Part shown: in pieces, positions 8,185 through 16,466 of the stretch | How positions within the stretch are numbered: the first letter of the stretch is position 1 | How the letters are laid out: every line of letters begins with the position of its first letter | Source: Thermoleophilales bacterium | Lineage (GTDB): Bacteria; Actinomycetota; Thermoleophilia; Solirubrobacterales; 70-9 | DNA length: 64,000 bases | Assembly (NCBI GenBank): GCA_020636895.1 | Contig: JACJWZ010000003.1 | Location: 62,001-126,000, forward strand | Reading direction: 5' to 3' | Made by a program: the position numbers and the translations under genes | The notes under the pieces: generated by a model | What the model saw: only the letters and a program-made list of their open reading frames with translations | Databases searched by the model: none | What the model was told of the DNA's origin: nothing

Positions 8185-9771
8185 TCAGTTCTTCGAGATC
8201 AGCCAGTAGCGGAAGATGAAGGACGGGTCGAACGTCTCCTCGACCCCGCTGACACCGTCGCGGACGGCGGCCACCTGATCGGCCTGCCAGATCGGGATCG
8301 TCGGCGCGTCCTCGGCCGCGATCTTCTGGATCTGCTCGAACGCCTGCGAACGGACCTGCGGATCGGAGGAGGACTTCTCCTGCCCGATCAGCTTGTTCAT
8401 CTGCGGGTTGTCGTAGTGGATGTTGAGGAAACTGTCCGGCAGGAAGAACGGCGACGTGTAGTCGTCGGCGTCCGGGTAGTCCGGGAACCAGCCGAGCTGG
8501 TACTGCGGGTACTTGTCGGTGAACGCGGCCGTCGAGTACTGGTTCCACTCGGTCGACTTCAGCGTCACGTCGAAGAGGCCGCTGTCGTCGAGCTGCCGCT
8601 TGATCTCGGCGTACTCGTCGCCGGAGGAGGCGCCGTAGTGGGAAGGCGTCCACCAGATCTCCATCGGGACCGGGGTGTCGACGCCCGCGTCCTCGAGGGT
8701 CTGGGCGGCCGCGTCGGTGTCGGGGCCCTCGCCGTACTCGTCGGAGAACGCCTCGTTCGCGAACTCGACCCCCTGCGGGATCATCGAGTAGAGCGGCTGG
8801 ACGGTGCCGTTGTAGACGTTGTCGGCGATCGCCTGACGATCGATCGTCTGTGCGACGGCCTGGCGGATCGCCAGCTTCTGCGCGTCGTCGTCGCCCTCCT
8901 GGAGCTTCGTGTTGAAGACCAGGTAGCGGATCTCGGTGCCGTTGCCCGAGACCACGTTGACTCCGTCGGCGCCGTCGAGGTCGTCGATGTCGGTCGGGCT
9001 GAGGCTGCGGTAGGCGATGTCGACGTCGCCGTTCTGGACCGCGAGCTTGAGCGCCGAGGCCTTGTCGAAGTACTGGATGATCACCCGGTCGTTCTTGGCC
9101 GGAGCGTCGCCCTGGTAGGTGTCGCTCTTCTCCATCACCGTCTGCTTGCCGGGCTCGTAATCGGCCAGCGTGTAGCGGCCGGAGCCGACCACCTTGTCGC
9201 TCGGCTGCAGCTTGTCGGCCGGGTAGACGTCGGAGGGGACGATCGCGAAGGAGGCGGTGGTGAGGACCAGCGGCCAGGTCGCGTCGGGCTCGTTGAGCTC
9301 GAAGGTCACGGTCTTGCCGTCGGAGGAGGCCTTGACGCTCTTCATGTTCGCCAGGAGTGACGAGGCGCCGTTGGGATCGGCGATGTCGACGTTGCGCTCG
9401 AAGGAGAACTGCACGTCCTCGGCGTCGAGCGTGGAGCCGTCGGAGAAGGTGAGGCCGTCGTTCATCGTGCACTCGTACTCGGTGTTGTCGTTGTTCGTGA
9501 AGTCGCACTTCTCGGCGGCCTCGGGAACGGCCTTGTTGCCGCCCGGTTCCACCGTGAGCAGGTTCTGGTACATCGAGTAGATGCCGTCATAGGACGGGAG
9601 GTCGTAGGAGCCCGCCGGGTCGTAGGAGATCGGCTGGTCGGTGGTGCCGCGGATGATCGTGCCGCCCCCAGAAGAGGAATCGTCGGAGGAGCCGCAGCCT
9701 GAGGCGATCAGCGCCCCGGTTGCGAGCAGCGCAAGCGCGAGCGCTCCGAAGTACTTCCGAGTGCGAATCAT
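8185..9771 (-). CDS. Peptide ABC transporter substrate-binding lipoprotein, SBP_bac_5 family
   Basis: A 528-residue solute-binding lipoprotein, first gene of the complete peptide-transporter operon. ATG 9771 follows a GGGAGG ribosome-binding site. The N-terminus has a signal peptide with lipobox IASGC, then an acidic Ser-rich linker. The body carries the family pattern, including LTFSDGSTLDAEDVQFSFE. It is related to the protein at 736-2550 but clearly diverged, so the two systems probably take different solutes. Confidence 0.93.
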   Translation of the reverse strand: MIRTRKYFGALALALLATGALIASGCGSSDDSSSGGGTIIRGTTDQPISYDPAGSYDLPSYDGIYSMYQNLLTVEPGGNKAVPEAAEKCDFTNNDNTEYECTMNDGLTFSDGSTLDAEDVQFSFERNVDIADPNGASSLLANMKSVKASSDGKTVTFELNEPDATWPLVLTTASFAIVPSDVYPADKLQPSDKVVGSGRYTLADYEPGKQTVMEKSDTYQGDAPAKNDRVIIQYFDKASALKLAVQNGDVDIAYRSLSPTDIDDLDGADGVNVVSGNGTEIRYLVFNTKLQEGDDDAQKLAIRQAVAQTIDRQAIADNVYNGTVQPLYSMIPQGVEFANEAFSDEYGEGPDTDAAAQTLEDAGVDTPVPMEIWWTPSHYGASSGDEYAEIKRQLDDSGLFDVTLKSTEWNQYSTAAFTDKYPQYQLGWFPDYPDADDYTSPFFLPDSFLNIHYDNPQMNKLIGQEKSSSDPQVRSQAFEQIQKIAAEDAPTIPIWQADQVAAVRDGVSGVEETFDPSFIFRYWLISKN

Positions 9772-9847
9772 GTGACGACCTCCCAGTCGCGGTTTGCCCC
9801 AGCCGGCCCACCCCAAGCGGACCGGCACTCCTCATGCGCGCGGCAAT

Positions 9848-11083
9848 CTACTCCTGGACGCCCTCGCGTGTCACGACCTCCCCGCTGCTCAGCCTCCGGA
9901 CCTGCCCGGAGAGCATCGGCGGGAAGATCAGGACGAAGGAGACGATCGCGCCGGAGATGAGCACCTCCTCGCGGCCGAACGCGTCCACGGCGGGGCCGAC
10001 CAGGGCGAGCCCGATGGGCAGCAGCGCGAGGCTGCCGAGGAAGTCGATCGAGATCACCCGCGAGAGCAGATGGTCGGGAACGTCGCGCTGGACGGCGGTG
10101 GTCCAGAGCACCTCGAAGGTCGCCTCGCCGAAGCCCGTGACGAAGATCACCGTGAGCAGGACAGGGACCGACGGCACCACCGCGAGCGCCACCATGAGGA
10201 CGCAGAAGGGGATCAGCAGGAGCAGGCTGAGGACGCCGGGCAGACGCGGGCGGATCCGCGCGGCGACGACGGCGCCGATGACCGCGCCCGCGCCGAGCGC
10301 GGCCAGCATCCAGCCGTAGATCGCGACGTCGCCGTACTCGTCCTCGGCGGTGAGCGGCGCGAGCACCTCGAACGGCGCGATCAGGACGAGCACGTGGATC
10401 ATCGCCGTGGCGACGACGATCGCGATCCACGGGCGCGCCCAGATCGCACGGAAGCCCTCGGCGGCCTCGCTCAGGGCCGAGGCCTCACCCGGATGCTCGC
10501 CGGTCGGCGCCTCGGCGATGTACTCCTGCACCCGCAGCATCCCGACCCAGCTCAGGGCGAAGATCGCCGCCGAGATGGCGAGAGCGGGCCGGGCGCCCGC
10601 GGTGGCGATGACGATCCCCGAGATCGCCGGGCCGAGGAAGAGCGCGAGCTGGGAGGAGAGCGCGGCGAGCGCGTTGCCCGACTGCAGGAGATCGTCGGGA
10701 AGCACCCGCGGCATCAGCCCGCGGAAGGCCGGCTCGAAGAGCGCCTCGCCCATGCCGACGACGAACGCCAGCGCGGCGATCACCCCGGTCGAGGCGCCGC
10801 CGCCGATCACCGCGATCGTCGCCACCGCCCCCATCCGGGCGAGATCGGCCGCGACACAGACGAGCCGCCGCGGGAACCGGTCGGCGATCACCCCGGCCGG
10901 AACCGCGAAGAGCACGAGCCCGAACGCCTGCACCGCGAGCACCGTCCCGATCGTCCCCGCCCCCGCCCCGTGCTCGACGAGCAGCGCCGCGACCGCGACG
11001 GTGAAGGCGAAGTTCCCGAACGCGCTCGCGACCTGCGCCGCGAACAGCCAGCGGAACGTCCCATGTCGGAGGGCGAGCAACAT
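9848..11083 (-). CDS. MFS transporter, DHA3-like efflux family
   Basis: A 411-residue, 12-helix protein of the major facilitator superfamily. Motif A appears as PAGVIADRFPRR between helices 2 and 3. The N-terminus (LALRHGTFRWLFAAQVAS) is typical of the MFS_3/enterobactin-exporter-like group. It is probably an exporter of a drug or small molecule by proton antiport; the substrate is unknown. An A/G-rich ribosome-binding site (AAGGGGG) precedes the ATG. It follows the same strand as the peptide transporter but is separated by 76 bp. Confidence 0.85.
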   Translation of the reverse strand: MLLALRHGTFRWLFAAQVASAFGNFAFTVAVAALLVEHGAGAGTIGTVLAVQAFGLVLFAVPAGVIADRFPRRLVCVAADLARMGAVATIAVIGGGASTGVIAALAFVVGMGEALFEPAFRGLMPRVLPDDLLQSGNALAALSSQLALFLGPAISGIVIATAGARPALAISAAIFALSWVGMLRVQEYIAEAPTGEHPGEASALSEAAEGFRAIWARPWIAIVVATAMIHVLVLIAPFEVLAPLTAEDEYGDVAIYGWMLAALGAGAVIGAVVAARIRPRLPGVLSLLLLIPFCVLMVALAVVPSVPVLLTVIFVTGFGEATFEVLWTTAVQRDVPDHLLSRVISIDFLGSLALLPIGLALVGPAVDAFGREEVLISGAIVSFVLIFPPMLSGQVRRLSSGEVVTREGVQE

Positions 11084-11191
11084 CGCCCCCTTCTCTTTAG
11101 ATGAAAGCCGCCGAGTCCGCGTGGCGGGCGAGGCTGGGCGCGCTACTCGTCGGGCATCACGCTCCTAGATGAGTGATCCCACCCGCTGGGC

Positions 11192-11239
11192 CCAGCGGGA
11201 TGCCTCAGTCCAACATCTTGGACTCAGGCTGCCCGCTGG
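11192..11239. repeat. 48-bp palindrome, family A, copy 1
   Basis: A long imperfect hairpin with outer arms CCAGCGGG and CCCGCTGG and inner arms AGTCCAA and TTGGACT around a CATC loop. A second copy of the same length lies at 29757-29804. A further palindrome, CCGCTGGGCCCAGCGG, overlaps its left arm. Both copies lie in gaps between same-strand genes, upstream of a start codon. Confidence 0.7.
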
Positions 11240-11399
11240 AGGGGCAGAAGCTCCCAAGCACCGCGGGACCCACGGTCGGGGAAGGGCACCGGGGCCGCTC
11301 CCTCGACGGCTTCACCCGAGAGAGCGTGATGCCTCGCGCACGTGCCTTCTCCTTCGCCGCCTCGAGCAGGCTGCCGTCGATCGAGACCGTGATGCGCAT
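11205..11399 (-). pseudogene. Truncated VapB-type antitoxin remnant
   Basis: From the ATG at 11399 the first ~28 residues read MRITVSIDGSLLEAAKEKA then RARGITLSRV. This matches the N-terminal ribbon-helix-helix of VapB-like antitoxins, which bind the operator of their own operon. After that the similarity stops, and the rest of the frame, ending inside the family A palindrome, looks random. The usual C-terminal toxin-binding helix and any toxin gene are missing. This is best read as a decayed toxin-antitoxin locus. Whether the stub is expressed is unknown. Confidence 0.55.
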
Positions 11400-11600
11400 C
11401 ACCCGCAATATGGCGCATCGGACCCATCTCATCGAAGGCGAGCAGGCAGCTGGAGCGATCCCGGTGGCACGATCGATGGTCGAGAGCGGAGATGGTGGCG
11501 CGGCTCACGAGCAAGTGCGAACGGTTCTCTCCCTCATCTCTCGCTGGTGGCTCCTCGAGTGCCGCGTGTTCCGGCGGGCACCGGCGTTGCTATCGGGGCT

Positions 11601-12554
11601 TCACCCGCGGGACACTCCGGGCCCTCCCTCGTCGGCCAGTCGTCTCCTGATGCACGCGCCGATCGCCGTGATCGCCTCGCGCGAGATGGCGAGTGTCATC
11701 GCGGCGGTCTGGAAGTCGTGCCACATGCCCTCGAAGCGCTGCAGCTCGACCTCCACCCCGGCCGCCCAGGCGCGGTCGGCGAAGCGGGTCGAGTCGTCGA
11801 GGAGGACCTCGTCGGAGCCGATCTGCACGAGCGTCGGCGGCAGCCGCCGGAGGTCCGCGTAGAGCGGCGAGACGCGCGGGTCCGAGCGGTGGAGATCACC
11901 GGCGTAGGCGCGGCCGCCCTCGCCGAGGAAGTCGTGGCGCAGCACTGGGTCGAGGCGGTCGTTCGCAGCCACGCTCGCACCCGAGAGGGTGAGGTCGAGC
12001 CACGGCGAGATCAGCACGAGCGCCGCCGGAGCGGGGACAGTCATCTCCCGCAGGACGAGCATCAGCGCCGTCGCCAGCCCGCCACCGGCGGAATCACCGA
12101 TGACCGCGACCCGCCCGGGGCTGTGTCCGAGCTCGAGCATCGCGGTGTAGGCGGAGAACACGTCGTCGAGCGCCGCCGGGAAGGGGTGCTCGGGCGCGAG
12201 CCGGTAGTCGGGCAGGTAGACGTCGGCGCCGGTCTCCTCGGCGAAGCGCGCCGCGAATCCCGCGTAGGCGCCCTCGCCCCCGAGCACGTAACCGCCGCCG
12301 TGGATGTAGAGGATCGCGTCGCGCTCGCCCGCCGGCAGCGGCCCGACCGCCGACCCTGCCCCGGCCCGCAGCCGCAGCATCGGCACCTCACCGGCCCGAA
12401 GCTCGGTCCGCTCGATCCCACGCGGGCCCCCGACCGCGGCCAGCAGCGCCCGAACCCAGCGCCGCCGCAGCGAGAGCGGCACCGACGGGCGCACGACCGC
12501 CTTGAACAGCACCCGCATCATCAGCCGGTTGATCGCTTTCAGAAGGGACTGCAC
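11601..12554 (-). CDS. Alpha/beta hydrolase, HSL-family esterase/lipase
   Basis: A 317-residue esterase of the hormone-sensitive-lipase family. The oxyanion motif is YIHGGGYVLGG, the nucleophile elbow is GDSAGGG, the acid is in the DEVLLDDS region and the catalytic His is in MWHDF. It would hydrolyse short acyl esters in the cytoplasm; the natural substrate is unknown. The open frame extends to 12665. The GTG at 12554 was chosen because a TAGATT hexamer lies 7 bases before it and the sequence upstream has no family character. ATG 12521 is the alternative. Confidence 0.88.
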   Translation of the reverse strand: MQSLLKAINRLMMRVLFKAVVRPSVPLSLRRRWVRALLAAVGGPRGIERTELRAGEVPMLRLRAGAGSAVGPLPAGERDAILYIHGGGYVLGGEGAYAGFAARFAEETGADVYLPDYRLAPEHPFPAALDDVFSAYTAMLELGHSPGRVAVIGDSAGGGLATALMLVLREMTVPAPAALVLISPWLDLTLSGASVAANDRLDPVLRHDFLGEGGRAYAGDLHRSDPRVSPLYADLRRLPPTLVQIGSDEVLLDDSTRFADRAWAAGVEVELQRFEGMWHDFQTAAMTLAISREAITAIGACIRRRLADEGGPGVSRG

Positions 12555-12561
12555 GCGGGCG

Positions 12562-12567
12562 AATCTA
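12562..12567 (-). promoter_or_regulatory. -10 element for a probable leaderless esterase transcript
   Basis: TAGATT on the minus strand, 7 bases before GTG 12554. It would place transcription start at or next to the start codon. Confidence 0.45.
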
Positions 12568-12610
12568 GCCGAGCCATCCCGGTGGTGGTTGACGACCAGC
12601 GCCCTGGATC

Positions 12611-12634
12611 GCGAGGTCCCCTTAAGACCTTCGC
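12611..12634. repeat. Imperfect hairpin upstream of the esterase
   Basis: Arms GCGAGGTC and GACCTTCGC (one bulge) surround CCCTTAA. Function unknown; it could terminate leftward or rightward transcription or bind a regulator. Confidence 0.35.
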
Positions 12635-12716
12635 GGTGTCGCTGCCAAACAGCAGCACCTCTCACACACGCGGCCGGCGCCGTCAGCCCTCGACATCTCG
12701 GTGAGGCCCTTCATGA

Positions 12717-12786
12717 GAGTGGTCCGGAGGTCGAGTAGTGATAATGCAGGAGCAACCTAGTACCACTCTTGACACCGTTTATCACT
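12717..12786. repeat. Overlapping inverted repeats in an AT-richer patch
   Basis: GAGTGGT (12717-12723) pairs with ACCACTC (12762-12768), and AGGT/ACCT can extend this stem. A second inverted repeat, AGTGATAA (12737-12744) and TTATCACT (12779-12786), overlaps it. The patch is less GC-rich than its surroundings. It could be an operator, a structured leader or a scar of recombination; nothing decides between these. Confidence 0.45.
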
Positions 12787-13456
12787 ATGGCTGAGGCCTC
12801 CGCCTCGACCGTTCACGACCGAACTACGGGGGCCGGACAGTCGTCTGGTCACCGAACTTCAAAGCGGCCCCTCGCAGTTACGTCGAGAGCTGTCGCAATG
12901 GCTCCACGACGAGCCCTTGCAGCTTCTTGTAGCAGCACGGATGGAGCTCGGGGCGGTGAAGGCCGGGCGAAGCGGCGCGGAGGAGGAACTCGGCAGGCAG
13001 ATCGAGGAAGCCGAGGCGACGATCCGGAAGGCGGCATTCGACCTCAGCCCCTACGCGCTCGAGGAACTGGGGCTGTGTGAGGCAATCCGCCTTCTCGCCG
13101 AGGAGGAGGGCCGGCGAGAAACGATCGAGATATCGATGGATTGCGAAGCACTCGAGCCACATCCCCGGCAGGACCACGCGTACTTCGCGATCGCCCGCGA
13201 GTTGATCTCCAACTCGGTCCGGCATGCTCGCGCCAGCAAGGTCCACATATCCCTGAGGCGCGACGGTTCAGGCATCGCAATGGTCGTCAGTGACGACGGC
13301 ATCGGGATCGCCGAGGAGAAGCGGCTGGATGCGCTCAAGAATGGACACCTCGGACTGGTCAGTGCCCGCGAGCGAGCCGCCGCGGTGGGATGCGAGTTGC
13401 GAGTGGAGCGTCCCGCGGAAGGAGGGACCTGCGTCAGCATCCGCCCCCGCGACTAG
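12773..13456 (+). pseudogene. Sensor histidine kinase of the NarL-partner type (HisKA_3), 5'-truncated
   Basis: The frame encodes a HisKA_3 dimerisation/phosphoacceptor segment (LSQWLHDEPLQLLV), then LSPYALEELGLCEAIR, an HATPase N-box (ELISNSVRHARA), G1 box DDGIGI and G2 box GHLGLVSARERA, ending at residue 179 when counted from the first TTG (12917). The frame is open from 12773, but no ATG, GTG or TTG occurs before 12917, which lies downstream of the phosphoacceptor His codon (12905-12907). The sensor domain and a usable start are therefore missing, and no response regulator is adjacent. It is probably a remnant; a sequencing frameshift or a rare start codon is the alternative. Confidence 0.6.
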
Positions 13457-13529
13457 CTCTCGCCACCAACGTCTGCCCGCCTGAACAACGCCACCGCGGG
13501 GTCGTGGACGACGCCGATGAGCAGTCTCC

Positions 13530-13550
13530 GGCCGAGGAACGCCCTCGGCC
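13530..13550. terminator. Hairpin between the kinase remnant and nuoJ
   Basis: Perfect 8-bp arms GGCCGAGG and CCTCGGCC around 5 bases. It separates the kinase fragment from the nuo operon. There is no T-run. Confidence 0.35.
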
Positions 13551-13559
13551 ACGCGGCAA

Positions 13560-13565
13560 TAGAGT
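13560..13565 (+). promoter_or_regulatory. -10 element for nuoJKLMN
   Basis: TAGAGT lies 8 bases before the nuoJ ATG, predicting a transcript that starts at or very near the start codon. It gives this partial nuo cluster its own promoter. Confidence 0.45.
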
Positions 13566-13573
13566 GAGGGCCG

Positions 13574-14137
13574 ATGGAGCAAGTCGCATTCTTCGCCGGC
13601 GCAATCGGCGCCCTCGGCGGCGCGATCGCGGTGATCCTGCTTCGCAACCCCTTCTACAGCGTGCTCGCGCTGGTCGTGCACCTGTTCTCGCTCGCCGGGC
13701 TCTTCCTGCTGCTGCACGCCGAGTTCCTGGCGGCCGCGCAGGTGGTCGTCTACGCGGGCGCGGTGATGGTGCTCTACGTCTTCGTCGCCGCCTACGTCGG
13801 CGGGATCGAGGAGCCGCTCTGGGATGCGATCCCCGGGCAGCGGATCCTCGCCCCGCTCGTCGCCGGGGCGCTCTTCATCGAACTCTCGATTGCGATCCTG
13901 GCGAGCGGCCTCGAGTCGCTCGGCTCGGAGGGGCCGACGATCCCCCTCGGCTTCGGCAGCCCCGAGGCGATCGGCAAGTCGCTGCTTGAGGACTTCCTGA
14001 TCCCGTTCGAGGCGGCCTCGATGCTCTTGCTGATCGCGGCCGTCGGCGCCGTCGTCCTCGCCGCCCGACGCCCACCGCTGGACTCGCCTGACGTCGAGGA
14101 GCCGTCGATCCTGAACCCGCCGGAGGGCGGGGTCTGA
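13574..14137 (+). CDS. nuoJ: NADH-quinone oxidoreductase subunit J
   Basis: A 187-residue membrane subunit of respiratory complex I, with five predicted helices. The N-terminus (IGALGGAIAVILLRNPFYSVLALV) and the AQVVVYAGAVMVLYVFV segment are characteristic of NuoJ/ND6. It helps form the proton path that links the quinone site to the antiporter-like subunits. It is the first gene of nuoJKLMN; its stop overlaps the nuoK start by one base. The usual upstream genes nuoA-I are absent. Confidence 0.95.
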   Translation: MEQVAFFAGAIGALGGAIAVILLRNPFYSVLALVVHLFSLAGLFLLLHAEFLAAAQVVVYAGAVMVLYVFVAAYVGGIEEPLWDAIPGQRILAPLVAGALFIELSIAILASGLESLGSEGPTIPLGFGSPEAIGKSLLEDFLIPFEAASMLLLIAAVGAVVLAARRPPLDSPDVEEPSILNPPEGGV

Positions 14138-14436
14138 TGAGCGCCAACTGGTACCTCGTGCTGAGCGCGCTGCTCTTCAGCGTCGGCGCCGGTGGCGTGC
14201 TCGTGCGCCGCAGCCCGCTCGTGATCCTGCTCTGCCTGGAGCTGATGCTCAACAGCTCCAACCTGGCGCTGATCACCTTCTCCCGCAACATCGGCAACGC
14301 CGACGGGCAGATCTTCGCCCTCGTGGTGATGGTCGTCGCGGCCGCCGAGGTGGTCGTCGGGCTCGGCCTGATCGTCGCGATGTACCGGCGCCGGCTGGCG
14401 CTCGACGTCGACGAGTCGAGGGGGCTGCGAGGGTGA
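14137..14436 (+). CDS. nuoK: NADH-quinone oxidoreductase subunit K
   Basis: A 99-residue, three-helix membrane subunit of complex I, at the family's usual length. The conserved glutamates of the proton channel are visible in CLELMLNSSNLALI and in the AAAEVVVGLGLIVAMYRR region. It is translated from an ATG that overlaps the nuoJ stop, and 4 bp separate it from nuoL. Confidence 0.96.
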   Translation: MSANWYLVLSALLFSVGAGGVLVRRSPLVILLCLELMLNSSNLALITFSRNIGNADGQIFALVVMVVAAAEVVVGLGLIVAMYRRRLALDVDESRGLRG

Positions 14437-14440
14437 TCTC

Positions 14441-16453
14441 GTGAGCGCCACCACCTACGCCTGGCTGGTCCTCGCCTTCCCGCTCGCCGGCTCGATCCTG
14501 ATCGGGCTGACCTGGCGCTGGCTCCCGGGACGCACCGCCGGTGTGATCGGCACGTCCGCGATCGCCCTCGCCTTCCTCTGCGCGATCGGCGCGCTGGTCC
14601 AGCTGCAGGCGGAGCCCGCCGAGGCGCGCCACCTCGCCGACACGCTCTACGACTACGCGGGAGCGGCCGGGATCCCCTTCGACCTCGGCATCTTCGTCGA
14701 CCCGCTGTCGGTCTACATGATCCTCGTGGTCAGCGGGGTCTCGATGCTGATCCACCTCTACTCCCTCGCCTACATGGTCGGCGACGAGGGCTACCGGCGC
14801 TTCTTCGCCTACCTCAACTTCTTCGTCTTCTCGATGCTGCTCCTGATCCTGGCGGGCAACTACGTCCTGCTGATCGTCGGCTGGGCGTTCGTCGGCTACG
14901 CCTCCTACGCGCTGATCAGCTTCTGGTACCGGCGCCGGACGGCGACGACGGCCGGCATGAAGGCGTTCGTGATCAACGTGATCGGCGACATCGGGCTCGT
15001 CTTCGCGGCGATCCTGCTGATCCAGGAGCTCGGCGTCAGCGACTACGGCTCGGTCTTCGAGAAGGCTCCCGAGGTCTTCCAGTCGAACGAGTGGACGATC
15101 GTCGCGATCTGCCTGCTCCTGCTCGTCGGCGCGTTCGCGAAGTCGGCGCAGGTGCCGCTGCACACCTGGCTCCCGGACGCGATGGAGGGCCCGACGCCGG
15201 TCTCCGCCCTGATCCACGCGGCGACGATGGTGACGGCCGGCGTCTACCTGATCGCCCGCTCCTACCCGCTCTTCCAGCTCGCCCCTACGGCCGCCGACGT
15301 CTCGGCCTTCATCGGCCTGGCGACGCTCCTGATCGCGGCGTCGATCGCGCTCGTCGTCACCGACCTGAAGCGGATCATCGCCTACTCGACGATGAGCCAG
15401 ATCGGCTACATGGTCGTCGGAGTCTCGATCGGCGCCTACTCGGCCGGGCTCTTCCACCTGATGACCCACGCCTTCTTCAAGGCGCTCCTCTTCATGGCGG
15501 CCGGCTCGGTCATCGCCGCGATGGCGTCGCTTCAGAACATCGACCGGATGGGCGGCTTTCGCAAGGCGATGCCGTTCACCTGCGGGGCGCTGACGATCGG
15601 CGCGCTGGCGCTGGCGGGCTTCCCCGGGACGTCGGGCTTCTTCTCCAAGGACGAGATCCTCACGTTCGCCGCGGCGCGCGGCGGCATGTACTGGATCTTC
15701 GCGATCGGCGGCTACTTCGCGGCGATCCTGACCGCCTTCTACGCGTTCCGGATCGTCTTCCGGGTCGTCTACGGGGACGCGGTGCCGGAGGCGAAGGAGC
15801 TCGAGGAGGGCCACCTCCACCACGGCGAGCCGGAGAACCCCGCGACCGGGGAGAAGGAGGACACCGACGTCGGCTTCCCCGGTCCCGACCACTGGATCGC
15901 CGAGCGGGCGCTGCCGATGCGGATCGCGATGGCGGTGCTCTCGTTCGGCGCGCTGTTCCTCGGGTTCCTGCAGATCCCGGGGGTGGACCACGTCGTCGAG
16001 AGCTTCCTCGAGCCGACGTTCGAGAACTCGATCATCGCCCACACGGTCGACGTGACCACGCGCGACTCCTACATCGGGATGACCGTGGGCGCGCTCTGCT
16101 CGCTGCTGGGGATCGGTGCGGCGTTCTACCTGTATCTGGTGGCTCCGGGCTCGACGCTGCGGCTGCGTGATCGCTTCCGCCCCGTCCACGACTTCCTCGA
16201 GAACAAGTGGTACTTCGACGAGCTCATCGACCTCGTGATCTACCGGCCGGTGATCGCCGTTGGGCGGTTCTGCAACTCGGTCTTCGAGAAGGTGGTCGTG
16301 CAGGGCGCGGTCGTCGGCGGCGCGACCGGCGCCGTCCGCGGGCTCAGCGGTGCGGTGCGGGGAGCGCAGTCAGGCTTCGTCCGCTTCTACGCGCTGCTCG
16401 TGATCGCCGGCATGGTCGGGCTCGGGCTCTACTTCCTGGTGGTGGCGTCGTGA
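14441..16453 (+). CDS. nuoL: NADH-quinone oxidoreductase subunit L
   Basis: A 670-residue antiporter-like proton-pumping subunit of complex I with a GTG start. Motifs include GWAFVGYASYALISFWY, HTWLPDAMEGPTPVSALIHA (with conserved Lys and His) and LFHLMTHAFFKALLF. The C-terminus carries the lateral helix that runs along NuoM and NuoN. A His/Glu-rich soluble insertion (GHLHHGEPENPATGEKEDTD) sits near residues 455-475 and is not part of the standard fold. Located between nuoK and nuoM. Confidence 0.96.
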   Translation: MSATTYAWLVLAFPLAGSILIGLTWRWLPGRTAGVIGTSAIALAFLCAIGALVQLQAEPAEARHLADTLYDYAGAAGIPFDLGIFVDPLSVYMILVVSGVSMLIHLYSLAYMVGDEGYRRFFAYLNFFVFSMLLLILAGNYVLLIVGWAFVGYASYALISFWYRRRTATTAGMKAFVINVIGDIGLVFAAILLIQELGVSDYGSVFEKAPEVFQSNEWTIVAICLLLLVGAFAKSAQVPLHTWLPDAMEGPTPVSALIHAATMVTAGVYLIARSYPLFQLAPTAADVSAFIGLATLLIAASIALVVTDLKRIIAYSTMSQIGYMVVGVSIGAYSAGLFHLMTHAFFKALLFMAAGSVIAAMASLQNIDRMGGFRKAMPFTCGALTIGALALAGFPGTSGFFSKDEILTFAAARGGMYWIFAIGGYFAAILTAFYAFRIVFRVVYGDAVPEAKELEEGHLHHGEPENPATGEKEDTDVGFPGPDHWIAERALPMRIAMAVLSFGALFLGFLQIPGVDHVVESFLEPTFENSIIAHTVDVTTRDSYIGMTVGALCSLLGIGAAFYLYLVAPGSTLRLRDRFRPVHDFLENKWYFDELIDLVIYRPVIAVGRFCNSVFEKVVVQGAVVGGATGAVRGLSGAVRGAQSGFVRFYALLVIAGMVGLGLYFLVVAS

Positions 16454-16466
16454 GCGAGGTGCCCGG

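Larger units (their letters stand above)
11084..11600. other. 517-bp spacer with palindrome and gene remnant
   Basis: No intact gene. It holds a 48-bp palindrome at 11192-11239 and a truncated antitoxin-like reading frame at 11205-11399. Nothing recognisable was found in 11400-11600. Confidence 0.6.

Noticed and set aside
11173..11862. 229-codon plus-strand frame through the palindrome and esterase end.
   Set aside because: It overlaps the esterase antisense and has no protein character.
12769..13080. TTG-started 103-codon frame before the kinase remnant, as its missing N-terminus.
   Set aside because: It is in a different frame, and its translation (Arg/Gly/Ala-rich) shows no sensor or HisKA sequence.
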